DNA from: SLFH01 sp050486265
Lineage (GTDB): Bacteria > Planctomycetota > Phycisphaerae > Phycisphaerales > UBA1924
Reading direction: 5' to 3'
Length of the DNA: 64,000 nt
NCBI GenBank assembly: GCA_050486265.1
Contig: JBJHCY010000015.1
Coordinates: forward strand, 1 to 64,000
Part shown: one piece after another, positions 56,735 through 64,000 of the stretch
Layout: each line of letters begins with the position of its first letter
Position numbering within the stretch: the first letter of the stretch is position 1
Notes under the pieces: model-generated
Seen by the model: only the letters and a program-made list of their open reading frames with translations
Told to the model about the DNA's origin: nothing
Database searches by the model: none
Program-made: the position numbers and the translations under genes

Positions 56735-56775
56735 GGCGGGGGGTGTAGGGAGTAGGGCGTGGGGCGATAGGGGAG
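56735..56775. repeat. G-run minisatellite, left flank of four-helix-bundle gene
   Basis: Repeated GGG(N)nTAGGG-type units: GGGGGGTGTAGGG, then AGTAGGGCGTGGGG and CGATAGGGGAG. The last unit is the inverse of the CTCTCCCTATCGC stretch right of the gene (about 57175-57187). It also supplies GGGGAG as ribosome binding site for the next gene. Confidence 0.55.
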
Positions 56776-56783
56776 ACGCAAGC

Positions 56784-57149
56784 GTGGGATTGCAGTCGTA
56801 TCGGGAACTGGAAGCCTGGAAGCACGCGATGGACCTCGCCGAGACCTGCTACGCCGTCTCCGCCGACTTTCCGAGCGATGAACGCTTCGGTCTCGTCCAG
56901 CAGGTCCGACGCTCGGCCGCATCCATCCCCGCCAACATCGCCGAGGGGTACGGACGCGGATCAAGGCCCGAATACATCAGGTTCCTCCGCATCGCCAACG
57001 GCAGCCTGAAGGAGTTGGAGACCCACCTCATCCTCGCGACCCGCCTCTCCATCACGACCGAAGACAATGCTGGCCCAATCCTCGAACAGGCCGATCGGGT
57101 CGGGCGAATCCTCAGGGGTCTGATACGCTCTCTCGAGGCGCGAACCTAA
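56784..57149 (+). CDS. Four-helix bundle protein (S23/IVP family)
   Basis: Protein of 121 residues. LQSYRELEAWKHAMDLAETCY, then FGLVQQVRRSAASIPANIAEGYGRG and a helix with FLRIANGSLKELETHLILA are the S23-type four-helix bundle signature, first known from 23S rRNA intervening sequences. The function of free-standing copies is unknown. GTG at 56784 follows GGGGAG. It has no functional link to its glycan neighbours and is bracketed by inverted G/C-run repeats, suggesting an inserted cassette. Confidence 0.85.
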   Translation: MGLQSYRELEAWKHAMDLAETCYAVSADFPSDERFGLVQQVRRSAASIPANIAEGYGRGSRPEYIRFLRIANGSLKELETHLILATRLSITTEDNAGPILEQADRVGRILRGLIRSLEART

Positions 57150-58127
57150 GTGACCCCCCCGGACACCCAACCCCCTCTCCCTATCGCTCAGCCGGCCGCC
57201 GGGCCGGCCGAGCGATCTCCGCCCCCCCACACCCCACACCCCACGCCCCACGCCCTCTCCTTTGACATCGAAGACTGGTTCCACATCGTCGAGGTCAAGG
57301 CCGTCGAGGACCCCGCGCTCTGGCCCAAGCTCAGCGACGAGAGCTCGATCGTCGAACGCTACACCGACCTCATCCTCGAAATCTGCGCCGAGCACAACGC
57401 CCGCGCCACCTTCTTCATCCTCGGCTGGATCGCAGAACGCCACCCCGCCCTCGTCAAACGCATCGCGGACGCCGGCCACGAGCTCGGCACGCACTCGTAC
57501 TGGCACCGCAAGGTCTACGAGCTGACGCCCGAGCAGTTCCGCGAAGACCTCGAGCACTCGATCCGCGTCATCAAAGACGCCGCGCCGGACGCCGACATCC
57601 GCGGCTTCCGCGCGCCGTCCTTCAGCATCACACCCGGCACGGAGTGGGCCTTCGACACCCTCCTCGACTGCGGCATCCGCTACGACGCCAGCCTCTTCCC
57701 CGGAACCCGAGGCCACGGCGGCTACGCCTGCAAGCCCGGCCCCCACACACTGACAACACCGAGCGGACGCACCATCGCCGAACTGCCCATGTCCATCGCC
57801 CCCGTCGGCTTCGGACCCTTCAAGAAGCGCATGTGCTATTCCGGCGGCGGCTACCTCCGCCTCCTCCCCTACACGCTCATCAACCGGGGCATCGAGCACG
57901 AGCTCGCCCAAGGCCGCCCCACCGTCGTCTACCTCCACCCCCGCGACTTCGCCCCAGACTGCCCCAGAGCCAAGATGCCCCCCCACCGGCGCTTCAAGTG
58001 CTATGTCGGCCTGGACACCACCGCGGGCAAACTCCACAGGCTGCTGCAGGAGCACGAGTGGACGACCTGCGCCGAGGTGCTTGGCTTGCACTCCGCTGGC
58101 GAAGCCGCCCCCCAGCATCCCTCGTGA
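57150..58127 (+). CDS. Polysaccharide deacetylase with DUF3473-type C-terminus
   Basis: Protein of 325 residues. The NodB domain starts at ALSFDIEDWFH (about 35-45; Asp of motif 1), with ATFFILGWIAERHP, HELGTHSYWHRKVY (motif 2 His residues, about 110-118), and FRAPSFSITPGTEWAFD (motif 3). The C-terminal VVYLHPRDFAPDCP matches exosortase-associated deacetylases. It removes acetyl groups from a glycan. The first ~35 residues are Pro-rich and encoded by the adjacent repeat, not by family sequence. GTG at 57150 directly abuts the previous stop. Confidence 0.88.
   Translation: MTPPDTQPPLPIAQPAAGPAERSPPPHTPHPTPHALSFDIEDWFHIVEVKAVEDPALWPKLSDESSIVERYTDLILEICAEHNARATFFILGWIAERHPALVKRIADAGHELGTHSYWHRKVYELTPEQFREDLEHSIRVIKDAAPDADIRGFRAPSFSITPGTEWAFDTLLDCGIRYDASLFPGTRGHGGYACKPGPHTLTTPSGRTIAELPMSIAPVGFGPFKKRMCYSGGGYLRLLPYTLINRGIEHELAQGRPTVVYLHPRDFAPDCPRAKMPPHRRFKCYVGLDTTAGKLHRLLQEHEWTTCAEVLGLHSAGEAAPQHPS
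57175..57258. repeat. Inverted repeat plus C-run minisatellite inside the deacetylase 5' end
   Basis: Near-perfect palindrome ATCGCTCAGCCGGCC (57183-57197) pairing with GGCCGGCCGAGCGAT (57202-57216), then about six CCCCACAC/CCCCACGC units to about 57258. It mirrors the G-run block at 56735-56775 and is translated in frame as the Pro-rich N-terminus of the deacetylase. Confidence 0.6.
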
Positions 58128-58292
58128 ACATCAACCCCCTCCGAGAGAAACAAAGGACGCAGCTACCCGCCATCAGCATGCGGCTCCGCACTTGCTGCGC
58201 ATGCTCTTGGCGGCATCGCCTTCCTGATCGGATCGACACTACGCTTTTATTCTGACAAAGAACCGCCCGTCTCGGGTTTGACCGTCGGCACG

Positions 58293-58321
58293 AAAAAAGA
58301 GCCGCCCGCAATGGGCGGCTC
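58293..58321 (-). terminator. Rho-independent terminator of the dockerin-like gene
   Basis: On the minus strand a GAGCCGCCC stem (58321-58313) pairs with GGGCGGCTC (58308-58300) around a 4-nt loop, followed by TTTTTT (58298-58293). It lies 84 nt past the stop of the gene at 58405. The clearest intrinsic terminator in the window. Confidence 0.85.
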
Positions 58322-58404
58322 CGAAAATGCATGCATTAAGCCGACGGAGCAACGGGGCAGGCGAGATCAGACCACTGAAACGCTGCCCGCCTCTCAGTGG
58401 CCTT

Positions 58405-59970
58405 TCAGTTGCAGTTCCACGGCTGAGCAACTCTTTCGCAGTAGTTCTCAGGCCTGTCGGAGTACTTGCCGTTCTCGATATCACAACCGGAGACATCGAC
58501 TCCGGCATTGGAGAGCAGTGACAGGAACGCGAAGAAATCGTCGGCGTCCCGGACACCGTCGCCATTGATGTCCCCGTCCGCGTAGGACACGAAAGACGGG
58601 TCGGGGACCGGAGAGTTGAGCATCTCCAGAAACAGGTAGAGGTCGTAGCAGTCAACAACGCCGTCACCGTCGAAGTCGGCCGCGTTGATCGGGTTGCTCA
58701 TGAGGTAGTCCCAGAACTCGTTCTCGTCCTTGGCGGCGAAGCGGATGACACGCTCGATGTTCGGCGTGGAAGGGGTCACCTGGAATGTAAAGTTATGCAG
58801 GATGAAGCCCCTGTTCCGCCTGTCGAGCATGTCGTAGAAAGGGTATCGCTCAACACGGTTCCCGTTGTCGCACCGGCAATCATTCTCGAAGTAGAACCCG
58901 ACCTCGATATCATCGATCGAACTGATGTACTGGCTGTTGACCAAGTCCGGAGATCCGTGCGCCGTATTCCCACCTGTCGTCAACGCCGGAGCGACATGAA
59001 GGCCGTCCCAATCAAAGTTGTTGGGTGAACTGCCGAGCCAATGGAGCGGTTCACCGCCAATCTTGATCCCGGCATAGTCGGGGTTGAACTGACGCGTGTA
59101 GAGCGCAACCGGGCCGACGACATTCCCGTACACCGCCTGGTCCCACGGTGTCCAGCTATCGAACCAGAACGCGTTGAATCCGCAGTCGATCCACGGCTCA
59201 AGCCAGTCTCGAAAAAGATCCGATTCGCTCTGGTCGTATGGATCGGTTCGGGTCGGCGAGCCGACCACGCCCGAGCAGTCATAGGTAGACTGTGATGGAT
59301 TGGCATACTCATATCCATCTCCGGTCTCAAGACAAGGTGTGTCGTGTTCGCTCACATATCCGCCGGTATACACCCCGACCTCGAGCGTCGGATCCTCCAG
59401 CATCCGATCGTCGATCCACGCGGCCAAGTAGATCGCATAGGTATCTTGGATATGCGTGGGCAACGCGTCGAAGACAGACGGCGTGATTCTGTTTTTGACA
59501 TTGGCGATGTCCCCGCCCGGAGTCCAGAAGGCGAACCGCCGAAAGCCCATCTCCCACCCGCGGTCGAGACGGTTGAGCAACCAGTCTGCAGAGTCTGGAA
59601 CACCGTTCGACTGCGACAGGAAGGGCGCAAACGGATCCGACGGATCTGGAGAGAGAGCATCACCACTACCGTTGATGAAGGATCCGGCAAACCCCCAAGG
59701 GTTTGACGGGCTTTGATTGCTCCCGTCCATGAGCTTCAGCATCAGGATCGGACGGCGGTCGGGCACGAAGTAGCTGTAAGAGTTCTCGGTCAGGTCTCGA
59801 GCTTCCTCCGCAAACGCGACAAAGTTGCTGAAAGAGGTCCCGGCAAGCGGAGCGGGAGCAGTGTAATCGACACCCGCAACACTCGAACCAGTCTGACCGA
59901 TTGCGACTCCTCCAGACATCAACACCAGAGCGCCCACGAATGAAGACATAGCAGACTTTGAAATGAACAC
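58405..59970 (-). CDS. Secreted protein with dockerin-like C-terminal calcium loops
   Basis: Protein of 521 residues. Signal peptide (about 1-25, ending in GGVAIGQT). The middle (about 40-400) is not assigned; FNAFWFDSWTPWDQ and LHVAPALTTGG are compatible with a TIM-barrel glycosidase but this is not secure. Residues about 430-500 hold two EF-hand-like loops, DFDGDGVVDCYD and DINGDGVRDADD, a dockerin-like type common in Phycisphaerae secreted proteins. GTG at 59970 was chosen because AAGGAAGG lies 6 nt upstream; ATG at 59994 has no such site. GC is lower than neighbours. Confidence 0.75.
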   Translation of the reverse strand: MFISKSAMSSFVGALVLMSGGVAIGQTGSSVAGVDYTAPAPLAGTSFSNFVAFAEEARDLTENSYSYFVPDRRPILMLKLMDGSNQSPSNPWGFAGSFINGSGDALSPDPSDPFAPFLSQSNGVPDSADWLLNRLDRGWEMGFRRFAFWTPGGDIANVKNRITPSVFDALPTHIQDTYAIYLAAWIDDRMLEDPTLEVGVYTGGYVSEHDTPCLETGDGYEYANPSQSTYDCSGVVGSPTRTDPYDQSESDLFRDWLEPWIDCGFNAFWFDSWTPWDQAVYGNVVGPVALYTRQFNPDYAGIKIGGEPLHWLGSSPNNFDWDGLHVAPALTTGGNTAHGSPDLVNSQYISSIDDIEVGFYFENDCRCDNGNRVERYPFYDMLDRRNRGFILHNFTFQVTPSTPNIERVIRFAAKDENEFWDYLMSNPINAADFDGDGVVDCYDLYLFLEMLNSPVPDPSFVSYADGDINGDGVRDADDFFAFLSLLSNAGVDVSGCDIENGKYSDRPENYCERVAQPWNCN

Positions 59971-60553
59971 CAGAAACCTTCCTTTCACCGGCATGCGATT
60001 GCTGCTTCGACTTCGAGCGAAGTCAAAAATCTGCGCAGCAAACAACCTTGAATCGTGCCCGCACAACACAGGCAAAGTCTTTGTTTCACAATTACAACCA
60101 AAATGCCAGCCAATGAGCACACTGCTTCTCTAGCGCCAACAGGAAGCCACGGCTCCTACCAGCGCACAGAGATCAACGAGCGACGGACTGACCTTGATCG
60201 ACTGGCCTAATCTATTGAATGCAAAGCGGGCCTCCCGTGGTTAGTCCCTATGAATCCTGCATCCACGCTCATCACCCAATTCACCTTACCGGACATCAAT
60301 CCGAGCGTCAACACCAGACCAGAGGATTTGGCGAATAAATTCAAAACAAAATCATTGTTTCAACGATTTTTCTGCCGCCACAGTGCCTCCCCACTACATC
60401 AAACAGATACTCCGGGCAACGCCCCCCAGCGAAGCCGGTTTCTGATGGCTTGACTATCTGCTCCCACCCGCCCTTCATTTATCACTCCATCCACCTTCGG
60501 AATCCCGGATTCACCTTCCCACAGACACCGATCCATCCCGTCGAGTTCCCGCA
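59971..60553. other. Lower-GC intergenic region
   Basis: A spacer of 583 nt, clearly lower in GC than most of the window, with A/T runs near 60340-60370. It holds the divergent leaders of the dockerin-like gene and the sulfotransferase. A hairpin GACTTCG-AG-CGAAGTC lies at 60009-60024 in the minus-strand leader. A 67-residue open frame at 60250-60453 lacks a ribosome site and was not called. Confidence 0.5.
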
Positions 60554-61423
60554 ATGTCAGACCACGGAATCCTGATCCATCTCCACATCCCCAAGAACGC
60601 TGGCACGACGCTCAGCCGGATGGTGAAGCTACGATTGGTCACCCGACCGCCGACGCGCTTGCTCGCCCACAGCACTGTCTTGGGCAAATACGATGTCGCC
60701 GGGCTGGACAAACGCGTCGAAGCCATCGCGTCGCTGCCCGAACGCGAGAAGAAACGCGTGTGTTTCTTCGAAGCCCACTGCGCCTACGGCATCCACGAAC
60801 GGCTCCCCGGCCCGCACCGCTATATGACGGTCATCCGAGAACCCGTCGACCGAACGCTCAGCGTCTACGCCTTCTGCAAGAAGAACCGCTTCATCGATGC
60901 GGACACCACACTCGAACAGTTCTTGGAAGAACTCCCCGAGAACCCGGTCTGGCAGACTGACAACGCGCAGATCCGCTACCTCGCGGGCGAAAACGGCGTC
61001 ATCGACACCCGGCCTGTCGGCGCAGTCGACCGTGAAATGCTCGAGCTCGCAAAGAAGCGGCTCGAAGAGATGTTCTTCGTCGGCATCATGGAACGGTTCG
61101 ACGAGTCTGTTGTCCTGCTCGGCAGACAGCTCGGCTGGCGCGGACTCGCCTACGGCCGGTCGAATGTCAACAAGCAAAGAGCGAAACCGAACGAGATCGA
61201 CCCGTCCCAGCGAGAGCTTATCCTGAGCCGAAACGAGCTCGATCTCGAGCTGCACGAGTTCGCCGGTGACCTGCTCCAGCGCCGCATCGAAGAACAGGGC
61301 GAGCGGTTCGCCAAGGATGTCGACCGGTTCGTCCGCAGGAATCAGAAGGCCGGCGTGATCCTCAAGCCGATCTACAACTCGCTGATGAAAACGCGCAAGC
61401 TGCTCAGCCGCGCCAAAGGCTGA
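60554..61423 (+). CDS. Sulfotransferase family protein
   Basis: Protein of 289 residues. The 5'-phosphosulfate loop HLHIPKNAGTTLSRM (about 9-23) and 3'-phosphate motif VIREPVDRTLSVYAFCKK (about 93-110) are those of PAPS-dependent sulfotransferases of the heparan/chondroitin type (Sulfotransfer_2-like). No signal peptide is visible. It likely sulfates the surface polysaccharide or a glycolipid. Adjacent genes supply glycan assembly, but it stands alone on the plus strand. Confidence 0.82.
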   Translation: MSDHGILIHLHIPKNAGTTLSRMVKLRLVTRPPTRLLAHSTVLGKYDVAGLDKRVEAIASLPEREKKRVCFFEAHCAYGIHERLPGPHRYMTVIREPVDRTLSVYAFCKKNRFIDADTTLEQFLEELPENPVWQTDNAQIRYLAGENGVIDTRPVGAVDREMLELAKKRLEEMFFVGIMERFDESVVLLGRQLGWRGLAYGRSNVNKQRAKPNEIDPSQRELILSRNELDLELHEFAGDLLQRRIEEQGERFAKDVDRFVRRNQKAGVILKPIYNSLMKTRKLLSRAKG

Positions 61424-61449
61424 GCCAGGGCGAAGAAGAGCCCGCCCGA

Positions 61450-62352
61450 TCAGCCGCCCCGTCCCTCACGCTCCAGCTTCGCCGAATGCCGGCGCTCGCG
61501 CGCCTTGATCACGATCATGTACTCGTACAGGTACTGCATCCGCGCGTAGGTGATCCCCGGCATCCCGTCCAGCCACGCCCGGCGCCAGAACATGTAGTAC
61601 AGCCACTTGATGTGCGGCCGCAGCGGCAGCCTGAAGAACATGTCCTTCAGCGTCGCCCGCCGATCGTTCGGATCCTTCGAGAAAAGCCCCGTGATCGGCC
61701 GGCGCTTGCCGCCGATCACCTTGAGCATCTCCTCGGCCTCGAACGCCGAGTAGCTGTTGTGGCGCTCGAACCACTGATCGATGCCCTTGCTGAACGGATA
61801 GTGGATCAGGTGCCCGCTGAGCTCGCCGATCTCGCCGTCGACGATCGCGACCGGGTTCACCAGCCGCTCGTAGCGGATCTTCTCGGGGCGGTACAGGCGC
61901 ACGATCCAGGTCGGGTACAGCGTGCCGCGCTTCAGCCAGCGCCCGAGGAACATGTCCTTGCGCCGAAGCCGGAACGCCGCCTTGGAAGAAGCGGGGTCGG
62001 CCGTCTTCATGATCTCGGTCGCAAAGGCGTGGTCGAGCCGCTCGTCGGCGTCGATGTACAGCACCCACGGGTGCTTGAAGTCGATGTTCTGCGCGCCCCA
62101 GTTCTGGTGGGCGGACCAGTTATCAAACTTCCGCTGCACCACCCGCACATTCGGAAACTCGCGAGCGATGTCCAGCGTTTTGTCGGTGCTGTAGCTGTCG
62201 AACACGACCACATCGTCGCTGAAGCCGAGGCACTCCAGGCACGCGCGGATGTTGATCTCCTCGTCCTTGGTCAGGATCATCACCGAGACCGGGTGCAGCC
62301 CCGAACCGCTGTCGGGACGCGGGCCCTCCCACGCCTTTGCTGACTCGCTCAT
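61450..62352 (-). CDS. GT2-family glycosyltransferase
   Basis: Protein of 300 residues. GT-A fold: VSVMILTKDEEINIRACL (about 22-39), DDVVVFDSYSTDKTLDIA, the metal site VLYIDADERLD (about 97-107), and a membrane-associated C-terminal helix region (HIKWLYYMFWRRAWLDG). Resembles LPS core-type WaaE/KdtX glucosyltransferases. ATG at 62352 has GAGGGAAGG upstream and overlaps the epimerase stop (ATGA). Confidence 0.9.
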   Translation of the reverse strand: MSESAKAWEGPRPDSGSGLHPVSVMILTKDEEINIRACLECLGFSDDVVVFDSYSTDKTLDIAREFPNVRVVQRKFDNWSAHQNWGAQNIDFKHPWVLYIDADERLDHAFATEIMKTADPASSKAAFRLRRKDMFLGRWLKRGTLYPTWIVRLYRPEKIRYERLVNPVAIVDGEIGELSGHLIHYPFSKGIDQWFERHNSYSAFEAEEMLKVIGGKRRPITGLFSKDPNDRRATLKDMFFRLPLRPHIKWLYYMFWRRAWLDGMPGITYARMQYLYEYMIVIKARERRHSAKLEREGRGG

Positions 62353-63323
62353 ACGCCCGCCTTCCCTCGCATCCATGCCATCGTCCGCTCCAGACCATCG
62401 GCCAGCGAAGCGCCCGCCGTGAATCCGATCAGCCCCGACGCCCGCTCCACGCTCGCCCGCGAATGACGCACATCGCCCGCGCGAGCCGGGCCGAACTCCG
62501 GCTCGACCGCCGCGCCCGAGATCCGACGCATCTGCTCGAAAAGCTCCAGCAGCGTCACCGCACGCCCCGTCCCGATGTTGATCGCCTCGCCCCTGAGCTC
62601 ACGCGCACACCAGCCCGCAAGCAGGTTCGCCCGCGCCACATCCTCGACGAACACGAAGTCGCGCGTCTGCCCCCCGTCCCCGTGGATCACCGGCGCGACG
62701 CCGCGCGAGAGCCGATCCGCAAACGCGCTGATCACCGCGGCGTACGCCGACTTCGCGTCCTGCCCGGGGCCGTACACATTGAAATACCGAAGGCTCGCCG
62801 TGCTCAGCCCGTAACACATCGAGTACGAACGGCACAACTGCTCCGACGCCGCCTTGCTCATCGCGTAGGGCGACCAGCAATCGACCGGATCGGTCTCGGC
62901 GCTGGGCAACCGGGGCTCGCCCCCGTACACCGCCGCAGACGACGCCAGCACCACCCGCCGAACCCCAGCACCACGCGCCGCCTCGAGCACACGCAGCGTC
63001 CCCTGCACATTCACATCCATGCAGCGCTGCGGCTCCTCCACGCTCTGCACCACCGACACCATCGCCGCCTTGTGAAACACCACCGAGCACCCCTCGACCG
63101 CGCGCGCCATCGCACGATCATCAAGCACCGAAGCCTCTATGAACTCCACGCCCTCCGGCACACGCTCGCGCCGCCCCGTCGAAAGATCGTCGAGCACGCA
63201 GACCGAAGCCCCCGCCTCCAGCAGCGCGTTACAGATGTGCGAGCCGATGAACCCCGCCCCCCCCGTCACCAGCGCACGCTCGCCGGCAAGATCCAACGCC
63301 CCGCGTTCGACTCCGCCGCTCAA
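62349..63323 (-). CDS. NAD-dependent nucleotide-sugar epimerase/dehydratase (GalE-like)
   Basis: Protein of 324 residues, extended SDR. LVTGGAGFIGSHICNAL (about 19-35), HKAAMVSVVQSVEEP, SSAAVYGG, catalytic YAMSK (Tyr about 155) and RYFNVYGPGQ. Substrate is probably a UDP-hexose or UDP-HexNAc. TTG start at 63323 overlaps the acetyltransferase stop (TTGA); an ATG alternative is not close to the domain start. Confidence 0.88.
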   Translation of the reverse strand: MSGGVERGALDLAGERALVTGGAGFIGSHICNALLEAGASVCVLDDLSTGRRERVPEGVEFIEASVLDDRAMARAVEGCSVVFHKAAMVSVVQSVEEPQRCMDVNVQGTLRVLEAARGAGVRRVVLASSAAVYGGEPRLPSAETDPVDCWSPYAMSKAASEQLCRSYSMCYGLSTASLRYFNVYGPGQDAKSAYAAVISAFADRLSRGVAPVIHGDGGQTRDFVFVEDVARANLLAGWCARELRGEAINIGTGRAVTLLELFEQMRRISGAAVEPEFGPARAGDVRHSRASVERASGLIGFTAGASLADGLERTMAWMRGKAGV

Positions 63324-63946
63324 GAAGCACCTCCCACAGCACGCACCGGCGCCGGCCGCTCCTTCACAAACTTCGCAGGATTGCCCGCAACAATCGCCCG
63401 GGGCTCAACCTTCCCGTTCACCACCGCACGCGCGCCCACAATCGCGTTGTCCCCGATCCTCGCCCCCGGACCCACAAACGCCTCGGCGCACACCCACACG
63501 CCCGAGCCGATCTCCATCGTCGGACGCAACAGCGGCAGGCTCGGGTCCGTGTAATCGTGCGTCCCGTTGCACAGGTGCGCACGCTGCGAGACCACCGTGT
63601 GCGCCCCGATCCGCACCGGCCCGAGGTTGTACACCTCAACGCCGTCGGCCAGCGTCGAATACGCCCCCATCTCCAAAAGCCACGGATGGCGCACGCGCAC
63701 CCCCGGCCGGATGTTGCAGGTCGAGTCGATCTTCGCCCCGAACCGCTTCAGCCAGAACCGGCGCCACCCCACAAACCGGCCCGGAACCCAGCGGACCGCC
63801 AAGCCGTCGATGACGACCCACAGCAGCCGCCGCGCATACTCCGATTTGGCGTACGGGAACGCGGCACAGGTGTCCAGACGCTGGAAGACCCCGCCCCCGG
63901 TCTTGGGGGAAGATTCCTGCGCCGGTTCGTGCTCCGTCTCTGGCAT
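63320..63946 (-). CDS. Hexapeptide-repeat acetyltransferase (WcaF-like)
   Basis: Protein of 208 residues. After a charged N-terminus, a left-handed beta-helix with NIRPGVRVRHPWLLEMGAYS, GPVRIGAHTVVSQRAHL, CNGTHDYTDPS and the terminal AIVAGNPAKFVKERP. The fold and the His-Asp loop match colanic-acid-type WcaF acetyltransferases (acetyl-CoA dependent O-acetylation of a sugar). First gene of a three-gene minus-strand operon reaching 61450. The right-hand 54 nt of the window hold nothing recognisable. Confidence 0.88.
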   Translation of the reverse strand: MPETEHEPAQESSPKTGGGVFQRLDTCAAFPYAKSEYARRLLWVVIDGLAVRWVPGRFVGWRRFWLKRFGAKIDSTCNIRPGVRVRHPWLLEMGAYSTLADGVEVYNLGPVRIGAHTVVSQRAHLCNGTHDYTDPSLPLLRPTMEIGSGVWVCAEAFVGPGARIGDNAIVGARAVVNGKVEPRAIVAGNPAKFVKERPAPVRAVGGAS

Positions 63947-64000
63947 CGGGCGTCCGTCGTGCGAAAAGTCTCCGGCTGCAAACTCCCGCGACCGGCCGGC

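Noticed and set aside
60250..60453. 67-residue open frame in the low-GC spacer
   Set aside because: No ribosome binding site, no domain, and composition fits non-coding DNA; not called.
1..64000. tRNA, rRNA, prophage, transposase and defence-system genes
   Set aside because: Read for on both strands by eye; no tRNA T-loop in a credible cloverleaf, no integrase or transposase motif and no defence cassette was found. A tRNAscan-SE and DefenseFinder run would settle it.

Overview
The window reads as chromosomal DNA of a high-GC, Gram-negative-type bacterium. It most likely comes from the Planctomycetota, class Phycisphaerae. That placement is an inference from three things: a PVC-style hybrid pilus/type II secretion locus, a secreted protein with a dockerin-like C-terminal calcium-loop pair (GDGVVD/NGDGVRD type), and dispersed palindromic intergenic elements typical of planctomycete genomes. 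No rRNA, tRNA, CRISPR array, transposase or prophage was seen. Genes are densely packed, and most operon neighbours overlap by 4 nt (ATGA or GTGA).

Layout. 1-3116: small DUF1475 membrane protein, repeat-rich spacers, then a DUF1295 membrane protein coupled to a cyclopropane-fatty-acid/coclaurine-N-methyltransferase-like enzyme. 3202-6049: phosphate-selective-type porin with a clear sigma70-like promoter, and a RecQ-family helicase. 6199-12282: complete seven-gene Mrp/Mnh cation/proton antiporter operon (mrpA-G). 12350-14001: purE-purK. 14115-19442: a Cache-HAMP-SpoIIE phosphatase, the PdeM-type phosphoesterase, and a response regulator/HD-GYP pair. 20151-21251: class I fructose-bisphosphate aldolase, ended by a palindromic terminator. 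21339-22227: low-GC patch with an orphan antitoxin-like XRE regulator and an unknown gene. 22284-26299: trehalose operon, otsA followed by an unusual otsB-GH15 fusion. 26407-31612: ligase-associated DNA damage response operon (beta-CASP-type exonuclease, ATP-dependent ligase, Lhr-like helicase); its usual fourth partner, PdeM, lies about 9 kb away.

31616-43520, all minus strand: a 13-gene pilus/secretion operon. In transcription order it is histidine kinase, STAS protein, GspE, GspF, PilM, PilN, PilO, a GspB-like protein, GspG, three more prepilin-like proteins, and a PilX/GspK-like protein carrying a LamG lectin fold. No secretin or prepilin peptidase lies in the locus.

43710-46100: SLC13-type transporter with RCK_C domains and a FUN14-family membrane protein. 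46160-63946: extracellular polysaccharide region. It holds glycosyltransferases, an asparagine-synthase-like protein, a flippase, GDP-mannose dehydratase and GDP-fucose synthase, a formyltransferase, a polysaccharide deacetylase, a sulfotransferase, an epimerase and an acetyltransferase. Together these suggest a fucose-containing, possibly N-formylated and sulfated surface glycan. Two insert-like elements interrupt it: a four-helix-bundle (S23/IVP) gene flanked by inverted G/C-run repeats, and a lower-GC island with a dockerin-like secreted protein.
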